From Catonia carolina (Eukaryota; Arthropoda; Insecta; Hemiptera; Achilidae), in contig JAQMRL010000006.1 in the NCBI GenBank assembly GCA_035578175.1, positions 58,259,001-58,323,000 on the forward strand: a DNA stretch of 64,000 nt, written 5' to 3'. The notes below the pieces were generated by a model. The model was not told the origin of the DNA. It ran no database searches and saw only the letters and a list, made by a program, of their open reading frames with translations. The position numbers were made by a program, and so were the translations under genes. Positions 44,591 to 54,879 of the stretch are shown here, in pieces. Numbering within the stretch: position 1 is the first letter of the stretch; each line of letters opens with the position of its first letter.

Positions 44591-45054
44591 ACAGTTAATA
44601 AATAGTATAGCTACCAGCTATGACACCAGCCTCGACACCTACTAAACCGACAAGTAAGTTAGCTAGGATGCACGCCTAGTGAGTCGCCCGGTTTCAAAAA
44701 GTACTAGGGGGCTCCAATGCGGCCACCACCATAACATTTCACGTGTTAGTTGTAGGTGGGAAAAGCATCCGGGCGCCATTTCCATCTTGCCTCGTCATTT
44801 GTTTCCTGCAGTGCGGCTCTAGTTTAAAGGAAGGATTCCTCTCAATGTTTTGCAATACAGATTGGAGCGGAGGAGAGTTGTTGGAAGGCCACGCAAAAAA
44901 GATGGCAATAATTTAATAGTTTAATATTAGTGTTATGATTTGGAACATGCGGGAGTCTAATCCTTGACTGTGAGAAGATGCCAAAAAGTATTTATGTTTT
45001 AACACTTTTTAACTTAGTAAACACTATTCCTATTATTAATAATATTTATTTCAG
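44591..45054. other. Intergenic DNA, nothing recognised
   Basis: A G+C-richer patch at 44,620-44,900 has no ORF of note. Confidence 0.45.
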
Positions 45055-45158
45055 GATATGCCAAACGCCTTTTTCTTTGGACTTTTTACTAAAATTTTAA
45101 GTACAAGTTTATGGGTTTTATTAGCGATTGCTGCTGTTATAATGGGTACGCTCACCAG
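45055..45158 (+). CDS. Candidate internal exon, membrane segment
   Basis: A frame without stops lies between a good acceptor (TATTTATTTCAG, ending 45,054) and a donor (AG then GTATCA at 45,159). It encodes DMPNAFFFGLFTKILSTSLW followed by VLLAIAAVIMGTLTR, a strongly hydrophobic stretch long enough for one or two membrane passes. It ends with two bases of a codon (phase 2). It does not look like any transposon protein. It could be the first of a set of + strand exons here; the final coding exon at 60,455 has a compatible phase, but the two exons between do not both fit. The gene is unidentified. Confidence 0.4.
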
Positions 45159-45455
45159 GTATCAAATATCTATCATAAGTTGTTTTATATGTATTTAGAT
45201 ATTTTATTATGTTTTAACTAGTATTAGTAAATATTTAAAGTTTAGCATAAGTAAAATGTGATATAGTCCTAGCGGCTGTTCTACAGCACTAACTCATTTA
45301 CGACAACCCCAAAACTCCATTTATTTCCATTGAATTCATGTTTATCCCTTAGAACTTTTTCTACATAACTCTCATAACAAAATCCGTTCATTCCTTTCTG
45401 GTTCACTTCTTCAGATGACCGTACCAGATGATTTCTCTTTCTTTAATTTTATTGA
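45159..45455. other. Noncoding sequence, nothing recognised
   Basis: Presumed intron if the upstream exon is real. Confidence 0.4.
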
Positions 45456-45615
45456 TTAATAACTTACATATTTTGTACCTTTCTTTAAAATCTCTTCATT
45501 TCTAACTCGATCTAGCATAGTCGAATGACAACTTCTTCTCCAGAAACTTATTCCCATAGCTGTTATTCTGCTTTTAATTTGGTTGGAGAGTCCAAAATAT
45601 TTAAACCATAAATAG
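45456..45615 (-). pseudogene. LINE ORF2 C-terminal scrap
   Basis: The minus frame includes SRITAMGISFWRRSCHSTML then DRVRNEEI, matching the AEM-FWRRS-R-SRL-RVRNE-I segment of another LINE family. About 50 codons are recognisable. Confidence 0.7.
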
Positions 45616-46900
45616 ACTAAAAACCATAAAGAACGAAACGTCCATTCTAGCGACAAATTATATGTGAATTCTCCACGAAAAATGATGTAATATTCTGGTG
45701 ATGGCCCTGCCTTCGCCAAATTTTTCCAATATATCATTTTCCAGTGAATTAACTATCGTTAAAAGTGTGCCAAAATCTCTAAAGTCTGCTTGTAACTCGA
45801 AATTAGCATTTGACCTCCCACTGTGATCGAGCTTATTAGTCTTAGGGTTTTTGCTATCACCGTCGTTTTTACTATCTCAATAGTTTCTACCGAAACATTT
45901 CCTTTTGTTACCAGGTATCGACAAAACTGTTGAAGAAGAATGGCTTCTTCAATTTCCATTAATTTTTTTATATTTAATATTTCCTTCTTTACATTTCGAA
46001 TTGTGGAAAGAGAAATATCACAGTAGTTAGCCTCTCGCTCATGGCTTTTGTTAAAGACAAGGAAAGACGTTTTTGCTTAGTTTCAACTTCACAACATTCT
46101 ATTACACTGGTTATAAGTTTTCCATGAATAGTCCGACCACGTTTTCTAGAAATCGTTAAACAAACCGTTATATTCGTACAGTTAACCTACAAAACGTTCC
46201 GCGATATACTGTATGTGCTCTGGGTATAGTTTATGTTGTTGGGTTGGCTGAACACCAAAGCAGTGCACATGTAGCACTAATGCTTTCTCCATTTTCCCCT
46301 GGTTAAAACCAAAAGCAAACTCGTGACTCAAGTAACTATCCTTGTAGATGAATGGGGATAGTTTGAATGAAATGGTAAATTAACCTAGATGAGAGAATGA
46401 TACTTTATAACAGAAATTGGTGCTGGCATTTGGAACGGATTGGGGAGAACCGATTACAACGTTTAGACTACTCTTAAGTCCATCGACAAGAGAAGTGTTG
46501 AATGGTAAGTGAAGGCTTTCGAAACAGGCCCAGCTTCCTACTCCATGAAGATGAAGTAAAGACAAAAAAGTATTAATAAACATTTAATATTTTATAGAAA
46601 TTGGACTAACTGAAAATTTGGAAAGTATGAAAGCTGGAATGATAGATAACCATGAACAAATTAGCTCAGTTTGTCAAAACCCTCATTTGATATTGTCACA
46701 AAGCAACACATTCCTTACACTTAAATCACTAATTCAGAACAGTACCAATCTTTATACGAGTGATTACAAATGAAAAAGTCACTTTCAGTACGTTATAGAA
46801 AATGTATTTTTTTAAAACTTATGATTAGTTACATGATTATACCATATAAGTAATATAAAAAGGGCAAAGTATAATAAAACGTGTGTACATATATATATAC
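45616..46900. other. Noncoding sequence, nothing recognised
   Basis: A frame at 46,589-46,770 (+) starting after a TTTTATAG is open for about 60 codons, but it shows no family and its phase does not continue the exon at 45,055. Nothing else was recognised. Confidence 0.4.
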
Positions 46901-46904
46901 TATA

Positions 46905-47620
46905 TATATATAGTAGAAGAATTCATTGTTTTTATTAAAAAATGTTCAATATGTGAGACGTTTGTAACACGACAAATATCAACACGGTAGTCGAATTCTT
47001 CCAACATACCTGAAAGTATATGACGGTCAACTGTAGCAAGAGCACTTATAATAAGTTGTTTTATATCATCGATATCAACAGGAAGGGGTGGTTCAAAAAC
47101 TTTGTCTTTTATATATCCCCATAAAAAATATTCGCAGGGCATTAAGTCTGGACTAAGAGGTGCTTGTACACAATGTTTTCCTTACTTGCACAGCCAATCC
47201 ATTGTCCAGGAAGGCGTTCATCCAGATAATTTCTGACCTTTGAGTGTCAGTGAGAGGACGCTCCATCTTGTCCAAAAATGAAATTGTCAGTATCTTCCTG
47301 GAGTTGAGACATTAGCCATTCATGTAACATGTCCAGATAAATTACTTCGATAACAGACACTTCGTGAAAAAAAACGGCTCGAAAACCTTTTCACGAGATA
47401 CAGCGCAAAACATGTTTACTTTAGGAAAATCGCGTATAAGCAGTAAAAAAGTAGGCATCAACATTTTCAACACAATCCTGCAAATCCACACAAAAACTTT
47501 TACGTAGGACTTTATCACTGGCATTTAAACTTTGTACTAACTGTAATTTATAAGACGTAATTTTTAAACGTTCTACCAACATAAGCTTCAAAAAATTCCC
47601 TGTAAACATTTATCTCATAT
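46905..47620 (-). pseudogene. DDE transposase relic (Tc1/mariner-like)
   Basis: Read down the minus strand across several frameshifts, the order is LQLVQSLNASDKVLRKSFCV, RDFPKVNMFCAVSREKVFEP then FFFTK, a LDM-like segment with WLMSQLQEDTDNFIFGQDGA (second catalytic Asp region), a WIGCA-like segment, and MPCEYFLWGYIKDKVFEP (third acidic region, where CDFFLWGY is typical). It ends with FDYRVDICRVTNVSHIEHFL. This matches a transposase family common in insects that lacks close similarity to the two classical mariners here. The terminal repeats were not located. Broken frames show it is inactive. Confidence 0.8.
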
Positions 47621-47991
47621 TGTATTCAAATACACTAGTTTAATTTTTTAGAGGCTACCGTAAGTGTCTATTGCATTTGTAATAACCCGTACATACGAGG
47701 TGTGGCTATTAAATAACGAGACTGACGTAAAAAATTTTGTTTTTACTTAATACATAATCACTTATTGTCACCTTCAGGGGGTTCAACGTCCAGTTTGGAA
47801 CGGTTATAATCGCTGTGTGTTCGGTCCGCGTTTGTGTACCAGTTTGTGCAGTTGTGGTTATCGGTTTCTTTTAAGATTTAGCATACCTGAAGATTGGGTA
47901 GTGAGGGGTAAGTGTGTGAAGTTTGGATGATATCGGTTGGCTGGTCTGTTTAGTGTGATAAAAGTAAAAAAAAGTCTACAAATTTATAATA

Positions 47992-48163
47992 CTTTTTTTT
48001 TTGGTTTAACGTCCGACTGTTTTGCAAATTGCTGCTAATGCAGACATTGAAGGATGAAATGAATTTTTTGTAACGTATGAAAAATGCCATGCCCGAGTGG
48101 GATTCGAACCCAAGACCGCGTGATGAGAGGCGAGCACGTTACCAACATCGCCAACGCGGCCGG
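47992..48163 (-). mobile_element. tRNA-derived SINE, family A (tail type 1), with TSD
   Basis: On the minus strand: A box region TTGGCGATGTTGG, B box GGTTCGAATCC, CATGGCATTTTTCATACGTT, and a tail CTGCATTAGCAG...CAGTCGGACGTTAAAC. TSDs CAAATTTATAATA lie at 47,979-47,991 and 48,164-48,176. It sits in the 5' UTR of the 4.1-kb LINE, so it is the youngest of three nested insertions. Confidence 0.95.
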
Positions 48164-48204
48164 CAAATTTATAATATAACGTTGACTGGCATTAGAACGC
48201 TGGT

Positions 48205-49005
48205 TGAAATGGAAGGGTTGAAATGGAAAAACTGATAACGCTGGAGGTGGCGCTTCAAGAACAAACAAGTCAGATGACGGAAGTGAGGGCACACAGGTTA
48301 CAGTAAGTGTATCAATTATTAATAATATTTCTAGCTCTCTTATCTCTATCAATAACCAGATAAAAGATATCAAAGAAGACAATCAGTGTACTTCGCAGTC
48401 AGTTATATCGTTGGAAACTTACATAAAAGAATCTATAGAAAAATTAAACAAGGGAATTAATCAATTGGAAAACAATACTAATAAACTGGAAAAGGAGAAT
48501 TATCAGTTAAAAATAGAAATGAACCAATTAAAACAATCTGTTTATTATGGCGGAATTAAAATTATCAATGTGCCGATTAAGGAGAATTATGAGCCAATTT
48601 CATTGTTTACAATACTTTTTAATGAAATAAACTTCGTACTTGATCGAAATGTTCTGACAGATTTTTACCTAATGAATGTGAAAAGCAATAGATACACTCC
48701 ACCAATCGTTGATAAAGTTTTAAGCAATAAAGACAAACTTACGTTTATGAAATGCTTTAAAGAAAACAAAAACCGAATAACATCACAAATATTCGGTGTT
48801 GACGGAACACCAAATAAGATTTATGCAAATGAATTATTTTCGCCCGAACTGTACATAAATTATTTAAGGAGGCACAGGATAATACGAAAACAAATGATTT
48901 GAAATATGTGTGGGTGAAGAATGGTCAGATTTTTATAAGAATCACTGAGGGATCAGTTTCAATTAAAATACAGGTTATAGAGGATTTATATAAAAATGTA
49001 GGCTA
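48205..49005 (+). pseudogene. LINE ORF1 (coiled coil plus nucleic-acid-binding region)
   Basis: ORF1 proteins of LINEs form trimers through a coiled coil and bind the element RNA. Here the frame shows a Ser/Gly-rich N-terminus, then ISSSLISINNQIKDIKED and ESIEKLNKGINQLENNTNKL, with heptad spacing of Leu, Ile and Asn typical of a coiled coil. A middle part with FYLMNVKSNRYTPPIVDKV and FMKCFKENKN follows, resembling the RRM-like part. The long open stretch is 48,411-48,902. After a frameshift near 48,870 a C-terminal segment continues (LKYVWVKNGQIFIRITEGSV) to a stop near 49,005. There is no reliable start codon because the N-terminus is also shifted near 48,228. Confidence 0.75.
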
Positions 49006-49189
49006 AACCAAAATCAGTGGATAAAGGTTTCATTTTTGATACAAATGAAGAGTCGGACGGGACGGATGTATAGGAGCTTAGCACGGGTAGCCTTAAAAGA
49101 AAGAGAAAAAAGTATATAAAGCAGGAGGAATTGATCAGTTTTTTCGTCAATCCGAAAAGAAGAAAAAGTAAATCGAGTGATATTAAAGA

Positions 49190-51600
49190 TTTAAACTGGG
49201 CTTTTGGAATATAAATGGTTATAAAAATATAAGTGAATTGGATAAGGGAACTACGCGAGTTTGCTAGAAACTGTAGATATATTTCGTTTGTGTGAGACTT
49301 GGCTGGTCTCGGATTGTCTGTACATCCCTGACTGTTGTTTTAAATATGAAAAGTTTGAGATTTTTGCTCACAGAAATGAATCAGGTGGCCGTCCTTCTGG
49401 TGGTATCATAGTCTTTGTCAATAATAAAACAGTTACAAGACCACAAATAATAAGCCGATCAAATTTTTTTATATTTGTAAAATGCGAGATTAAAAGAAAC
49501 ATTCTAATTGTTGGAATAGTGTATCTAAATCCAAATGCAAGTTTGGTGACCCTGGAAAATTTAATGAAATTCTCTATGATATATGTGTTAATTATAATAA
49601 CTGACGAATTGTGTTGATGGGAGATTTTAATGCCAGAATCTCAAACCTGAATTGCATCTATGAAGAAGTTTTAGAAGGTACCTCCTTATACGGTGAATAG
49701 GCTTTCAGTAGACTAAGTGGTTAATGGACTAGGAACTAGATTAATTAGAATAATGGAAGACTATGGCTTTATAGTTTGTAATGGTAGATCTGATGGAGAT
49801 AGAATACCATCTTTTACATATATTAGTGAAAGAGGATGTAGTGTTGTGAATCATATTTGGCTTAACTCTATCTTCTTTAATGATTCACCTATTGAGGTTG
49901 AATTGCAAAGGTGGCTGAAATGTCTGATCACTTACCAGTTGTATTAAAGTGGGCATTACTCCTAATACGCCAGTTTTCTGCAGGGGAAATGCTAGAAAAA
50001 TACAGAACAGCTCTTACTATAACAGTGGTATCTACAAAACAGCTCGTTTTGTAGAAATTTTAGAGAATTCCCAACGTATCTTTTTTAATAGTGAAAGTGT
50101 GAATCAGTTAAATGATAACTTGATAGCTTGCATAGAAGAAGCAGCACTAGAAAGTGAAAAATTATAATCAAGCGAACTAGGAATAGTTCCAGCCGACATG
50201 GAAATAACAAACCCTGGTTTAGAGATGATTGTGTTATAGCAAAAAGAGAAGTCCGTAGTGCTCGTAAATCCTGGTGCATCTCAAACTTTGATCAGAACAG
50301 CATCGAGAAATATGTCCATTTTAAAAAAGAACTATAAGCACAATATTGAATTGGCTAAAAAAAAATTACTATGAAAGTATTAAACAAGGTTTAAGAGAAA
50401 CTAAAAATGGTAAAGGTTTCTGGACAACCATAAAAATAAATATGGTTTCAAGAACTGTCCAGTTGATATTAAAATGTGGGAAAACTTTTTACAAAAGTGT
50501 TACAATGAAAACCCTCAAGTAAACTTCGTATTAACTTATAATATCCACCCAGTTTTGGATAGATATATGACCCTCGAGGAAGTATTAAAAAGTATATACA
50601 GTAGTAAATGGAATAAGGCGTCAGGTAGTGATGGAGTTGCGAACAAATGGTTTAAATTACTTCCTGCAAATTGGATGCATTACTTGTACAATTTGTATAG
50701 AGTGGTATGGAGAAGGGAGAGAGTTCCAGATAGTTGGGGAAAATGAAACTAAAAATGATACACAAAAAAGGAGATCCTACAGACCCGAGTAATTATAGAG
50801 GCATAGCGCTTATTAACAATGTTGTTAAAATATTTACAAAGATATTGACAGGGTGACTAAATGACTGGATAGAGAAGCAGAACATTCTCCATAAGGAACA
50901 GATAAGATTTAGACGACTTACAGGATGTAGGGATGCAATTTTTTCCTTATCTTCCATAGTAAAGATAAATTTATGGAGAAAAGGAAGCCAAAGTATTTGC
51001 AGCCTTTGTAGATCTCCATCGAGCTTTTGTCTCTTTGTCACATGGAATATTATGGGAAAAATTTAACCAAATAGGAGTTAGTGGAAAATTGATGACAATA
51101 TTGAGAGACCTGTATGAAAAAGCAATAGTATTTGTAGAAAGCGATGGAAATAAAACAAAAGAATTTAAGGTATCTTCTGGTGTGTTGCAGGAAGAAAATT
51201 CTAGCCCTCCGCTATTTTCCATATATATATACACGACATAGTCAAGTTTTTTAGGATGAATGGAGCAGTTGGGGTCAGTGTTGATGAGAAGGAAGATGTG
51301 ATACTACTCCTGTACGCAGATGATATGATTTTATTAGGAAGCTCCTGGAGAGACTTGCAAACAAAATTGAACTTGTTGAATAGGTATTGTGATCAAAATT
51401 TGCTGACGGTCAATGCCTCAAAGACTAAAGTGTTACCATTTCATAAGGGAAGACTGGGAAAACAAAAAAAAAAACTATAACAAGCAAAAAATTGAGTTAG
51501 TTAAAGAATTCAAATATTTAGGTGTTGTGTTTTCATTAAGCGGGAAATTTTTTAAGGCTGCTGAAAATAACAAAGCAGCCAGTACAGCGACCATCTGTTA
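49190..51600 (+). pseudogene. LINE ORF2: AP-like endonuclease plus reverse transcriptase
   Basis: ORF2 nicks the target DNA and reverse-transcribes the element RNA onto it. The endonuclease part (about 49,260-49,950) shows ETWLVSDCLYIP-like, GRPSGGIIVFVNNK, the motif GDFNAR (in a second frame near 49,620), FTYISERGCSVVNHIWLN, and SDHLPVV near 49,925. The RT part begins near 50,500 with SGSDGVANKWFKLLPANW, then KGDPTDPSNYRGIALINN, a fingers region, GKLMTILRDLYEKA, SSGVLQEENSSPPLFSIYI (expected GVLQGE--SPLLF), and the catalytic box YADDMILLGSS at about 51,316. It ends with KEFKYLGVVFSLSGKFFKAA. I count at least six frame breaks. The domain order is intact and the length is normal for a LINE ORF2. 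Confidence 0.88.
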
Positions 51601-51884
51601 AGGTTAACCAAATATTATGGAAAAAGATTATACATCTACATGAAGTCATGTTTTAAAGTGCGAGAAAGTGTATTACGGTTGAGTGAATAAGGAAAGAAAC
51701 TGTTTGTTATTGCTAAATAATAAACTATAATATAATGCATACACCCTTATATTAAAGAAATGACAAAGTTTATTTTAAGGAAAGAGACTTTATTTGAATT
51801 GAATAATTAATAATTGTAAATATTTCGTTGAACCCATGCTGTAAAATTGTATTTTTGAAATTATAATATATAATAAATATTATG

Positions 51885-52075
51885 GTCACCTTCAATATAC
51901 ACTCCTTCTCTATTCCTACAACGCTTCATGCGAATTTTCCATTGTTGGAAACAGTACTGGGAGTCATCTCCTGTCAGCTCCTTCAGAACATGTGCCGCTT
52001 TCTCTTTTACAGCTTCCACAGACTCAAATCTTGTCCCTTTTAATGCAGATTTCATATTAGGGAACAGGTAGAAGA
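51885..52075 (-). pseudogene. Mariner transposase C-terminus, minus copy
   Basis: The minus frame reads MKSALKGTRFESVEAVKEKA, then ELTGDDSQYCFQQWKIRM and a CRNREGVYIEGD end. This is the C-terminal tail of classical mariner transposases. It begins right after the Asp-Phe of the third catalytic site and stops abruptly at 52,075, where the plus copy takes over. Its 3' UTR and terminus continue on the far side of the LINE at 47,696-47,776. Confidence 0.9.
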
Positions 52076-52077
52076 TA

Positions 52078-53098
52078 ATAACATGTGATGAAAAGTGGTT
52101 TTTTACTTATGATCCGGAAACGAAGCGCCAATCCATACACTGGAAGAGCCGAACTTCACCGAGAGCCTAAAAAGCTCAAATGAGCAAGTCAAAATTTAAA
52201 ACAATGATGATAGTTTTTTTTTTGATATCCATGGGATTGTGTACCTTCACTGGGTTTCTGAAGGTCAAACAATTAATCAATATTACTATCTTGAGGTACT
52301 TTCTAAACTACGTCAAAGAGTAAGGAAAAACTATCCGAAATGTGGAAGGACAAATCATGGGTTCTCCACCAAGACAATGCGCCAGCTCATTCCGCGTTAT
52401 CCATCAAGATGTTCCTAGCCAAGTACAGCATCTCAGTGTTAAAACATCCAACTTATTCACCAGATCTTGCACCATGTGACTTCTTCCTGTTCCCTCAAGT
52501 TAAATCTGCATTAAAAAGGACAAGAATTGAGTCTACGGAAGCTGCAAAAAAGAAAGCGTGTAAGGTGCCCAACGTTTCCAAATAATTGACTGCCCTAAAT
52601 TCAAGCTAGCTAAACATGGACTTAAATAAAAAAAGAACAGAATTTTAAAGTTATGCTGAGAAAAACAATATTTAATCACATAGAATTTAGAATAAGATAC
52701 AAAAATGAGAGTTTATTTAGTAATATATTAATAATATTTTTTATAATGATTTATGTTGATATATAAAATATTTAAATAGTTTTTAAAAATATCTACATAA
52801 TTTATACTTCTTTTTTTATCGTAGACAAGGGAAACAAGCTTAAAACATCATTATATCACACACATAAATGATTTAGGTTGGTACCATTACTTGCTATACC
52901 ATATTTTTACTTGATGTGATTAGTGTTGGTACACCTGTTCCTTCAATTGGAGAAATCCAGTATTCTAATTTGCTACAAGCGGCACGTGTCCTCAAGGAGC
53001 TGACAGAAGATGACTTTCAGCACTGTTTCCAACAATGGGAAATTCGCATGGAGCGTTGTAGGGATAGAGGAGTGTACATCGAAGGTGACAATAAGTGA
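52078..53098 (+). pseudogene. Mariner transposase (DD34D core), N-terminus missing, interrupted
   Basis: The + frame opens with NIITCDEKWFFTYDPETKR (first catalytic Asp, where ITGDE is usual), then SKFKTMMIVFFFDIHGIVY, EGQTINQYYYLEVLSKLRQ, VLHQDNAPAHSALSI (second Asp) and YSPDLAPCDFFLF (third Asp). Exactly 34 residues separate the second and third Asp, the DD34D signature of mariner. After KKKAC near 52,562 the frame is broken by about 400 bp of foreign AT-rich sequence and resumes at about 52,978 with ARVLKELTEDDFQHCFQQWE to IEGDNK. One internal stop lies in the TSPRA region. The HTH DNA-binding part is absent. Confidence 0.93.
52563..52977. mobile_element. AT-rich insert in the mariner transposase
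   Basis: About 415 bp that interrupts the mariner C-terminal coding region. It is AT-rich, non-coding and matches nothing else I can see in the window. Flanks AAAGCGTGT and AGCGGCACGTGT share AGCG...GTGT, so the TSD is unclear. Confidence 0.5.
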
Positions 53099-53298
53099 TT
53101 ATGTATAAAATAAAAACAAAATTTTTCTCGTCACTCTCGTTATTTAATAGCCACACCTCGTATGTCAAGAAATGTTGGGTAAAAGATAAATGAATTAATA
53201 TGTCTTACATTGCAAGCAGTATGCAAATAATTATAGAGATTTTAGTTGGTATTGACTGGTTGTAGTAATTTAAATTCTTATTCCGTTTTTCACTTTAG

Positions 53299-53363
53299 AG
53301 AGCCAACGTGGACATAATGTAAAAGTGTCTGCATACGTGGTATTCCCAGGTTCGTATAATCAA
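53299..53363 (+). CDS. Candidate internal exon
   Basis: Preceded by a pyrimidine-rich acceptor (CCGTTTTTCACTTTAG) and followed by a consensus donor GTAAGT at 53,364. The only open frame encodes ESQRGHNVKVSAYVVFPGSY plus Asn-Gln. It has no transposon resemblance. It ends in phase 0 with this donor; the next candidate exon at 59,589 needs phase 1. That would be met by a weaker internal donor (CCAG then GTTCGT at about 53,350) or by a missing exon. It lies 138 bp beyond the right mariner end. Confidence 0.35.
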
Positions 53364-53680
53364 GTAAGTTGATAATATTTTCTTTTTGAATTTTCTCCCT
53401 AACTACAAAGTTAAGGTCTATAGATTTGGAAAATGTACAGTTTTAAAATTAATATTTAATTAAAAAAATAAATTGAAAAGTTAAATAAATATACTTTTTT
53501 TCATGTATATCCTATTGGATGTTTACGACCACACTCCCATGGTCCTATGTACTAGCTCTTTCACAGAATGTAACCTAGTCTAATGAGGAATGTTACGAAG
53601 CCATGACATCTTTCATCCTACATCTGTTAGATAATCAATCTTGCCTTCAATAATCAACTGCAAGAGTTACTTTACTTGCT
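53364..53680. other. Noncoding sequence, nothing recognised
   Basis: AT-rich; presumed intron if the upstream exon is real. Confidence 0.4.
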
Positions 53681-53689
53681 TATTTTAAG

Positions 53690-54005
53690 CGGGTATTTTA
53701 CATCAGCTGCCGCACCCCGCATCTGAATCTTCACCTTGGTCTATTCCACCAGTCCTCCTCTTCCAGCTTCCTCTGGTGCAAAACCTCTCTCACCCCTTCT
53801 TTTCAGGTTACACAGGGTCTACCTCTCTTTCTCCGAGCAGCTGGCTGGTAGTTGAAGATTCTTTTCGAATCCTTTACTTCAATAGTTAATATTTTTAATT
53901 CCGTATAACATGGCCCAAGTATGCAGTCTTTCATTTCTTAACTTTGCAAGGACCTCCTTTGTTAAATCTCCCGAGAGCCTTCTCGTTTGTTATCTTTACA
54001 GTCCA
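53690..54005 (-). pseudogene. LINE ORF2 C-terminal fragment
   Basis: The minus strand, across breaks, gives a STMDCKDNKREGS stretch, an ILGPCYTELKI stretch where YLGHV-RN is typical, and RRKRGRPCVT then EGVREVLHQRKLEEEDWW. The KRGRPR-TW--GV-E-L--R-L-E--W series is the standard distal part of LINE ORF2. Heavily decayed. Confidence 0.65.
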
Positions 54006-54234
54006 TGGTACTTTTAGTATCCTGAAGTAAATCTAAATTTCAAGGGATTCCCATTATTATTCATAATGTCAGTTCTCACAGCGGCTGACTTACCACACCA
54101 TACAGAAGCAACGACCAAACCAGCATTAGGTGAAATAATAATGAAATTGGAGGTTAAGGTTGGAATCTGAATTGGTTGAAATAATGTGTATATTACAAAA
54201 TGCACAGTAAGTATATTCTATTCTGCTTTCAATT

Positions 54235-54440
54235 TCTATGTGTGACGTCCGTTTTCTTCTTAGTGTGCCTCTCCGTTTTGAAGGTTGGCAACCATCATAG
54301 TGATGCTTGCTTTATTGGTAGCTATTCGTAACAGTTCTTATCTGCTTTTGCTAAACCGTACTCTCAGGTTGGACATCCATAAAATTCTTCTGCGTCCTGG
54401 TCCCCCTCTACTTTCAATTTTGCCGTGCAGAATGCGTTAG
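54235..54440 (-). pseudogene. LINE ORF2 extreme C-terminus
   Basis: The minus strand reads LHGKIESRGGPGRRRILWMS, NLRVRF, a stop, then ELLRIATNKASITMMVANLQ and NGEAH. This is the well known GKI-G-RGPGRRRISWL-NLR-WF and RAA-NK--IA-MIAN end of a widespread insect LINE. One stop is visible. Confidence 0.85.
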
Positions 54441-54450
54441 AGCAAGTTCT

Positions 54451-54714
54451 CGGAGAGTAATCTCAAAATGTAGAGCGGATGGTCAAGGACCTTTCGTAGA
54501 GTAATATCAAAATGTAACGCAGATGGTCAAGGGCCTCTCGGAGAGAAATCCCAAAATGTAACGCGGATATTCGAGGGGCTTTCAGAGAGTAATATAAAAA
54601 TTTAAAGCGGATGTTCAAGGAGCTTTCGGAGAAAAATCTCAAAACGTAAAGTGGATGGTCAAGAGGCTCTCGGAGAGTAATCTCAAAATGTAGATTTAAT
54701 AAAAATTGGTGAGA
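54451..54714. repeat. 44-bp tandem repeat, six copies
   Basis: The unit starts CGGAGAGTAATCTCAAAATG and continues ...GCGGATGGTCAAGG-GCTCT. Its first base falls at 54,451, 54,495, 54,539, 54,583, 54,627 and 54,671, exactly 44 bp apart each time, with point differences but no indels. The minus-strand ORF 54,463-54,735 runs through it; since 44 is not a multiple of three and no domain is visible, I reject it as a gene. Confidence 0.95.
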
Positions 54715-54879
54715 GTATGAACCCCTGCCGAACACCTAAATAATATATTAAAAACAAAAAATTAAAGATACTAATAACCACCAGAACTGTCAAAGAAGAA
54801 CTTAGAACGCTTACCAGTTAATTAGCGCTTTCGTGGTTTTACCACATCGTTAGCTCATTACACTATTTACAAGTATGGA

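Larger units (their letters stand above)
47777..51884 (+). mobile_element. Near-complete non-LTR retrotransposon with TSD
   Basis: GTCACCTTCA is duplicated at 47,767-47,776 and 51,885-51,894, defining a 4108-bp insert in the mariner relic. The first bases are GGGGG, as often at a capped LINE 5' end, and the last are an AT-rich ATATAATAAATATTATG. It carries a 5' UTR (split by a SINE), ORF1, and ORF2 with endonuclease and RT. All ORFs have frameshifts or stops, so it is inactive but unusually complete for this window. The clade is not the Jockey clade of the 26.5-kb copy. Confidence 0.9.
47696..53160. mobile_element. Composite: two mariner 3' halves in opposite orientation, split by a LINE
   Basis: CGAGGTGTGGCTATTAAATA (from 47,696) and its reverse complement ending at 53,160 begin inverted ends that match over about 80 bases with roughly five differences. 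TA lies just outside on both sides (47,694-47,695 and 53,161-53,162). Both ends run inward into the transposase C-terminus, so both are mariner 3' ends: the left half (47,696-47,776 plus 51,885-52,075) is minus-oriented, the right half (52,078-53,160) plus-oriented. A 4.1-kb LINE with its own TSD separates the left half. No mariner 5' half is present. Confidence 0.88.

Noticed and set aside
46589..46770. Possible extra exon
   Set aside because: An acceptor-like TTTTATAG precedes it, but its phase fits the 45,055 exon only with a poor donor (GTTGTT), and no protein similarity is apparent.
54463..54735. 90-codon minus-strand ORF
   Set aside because: Runs entirely through the 44-bp tandem repeat, changing frame relative to the unit; no domain.
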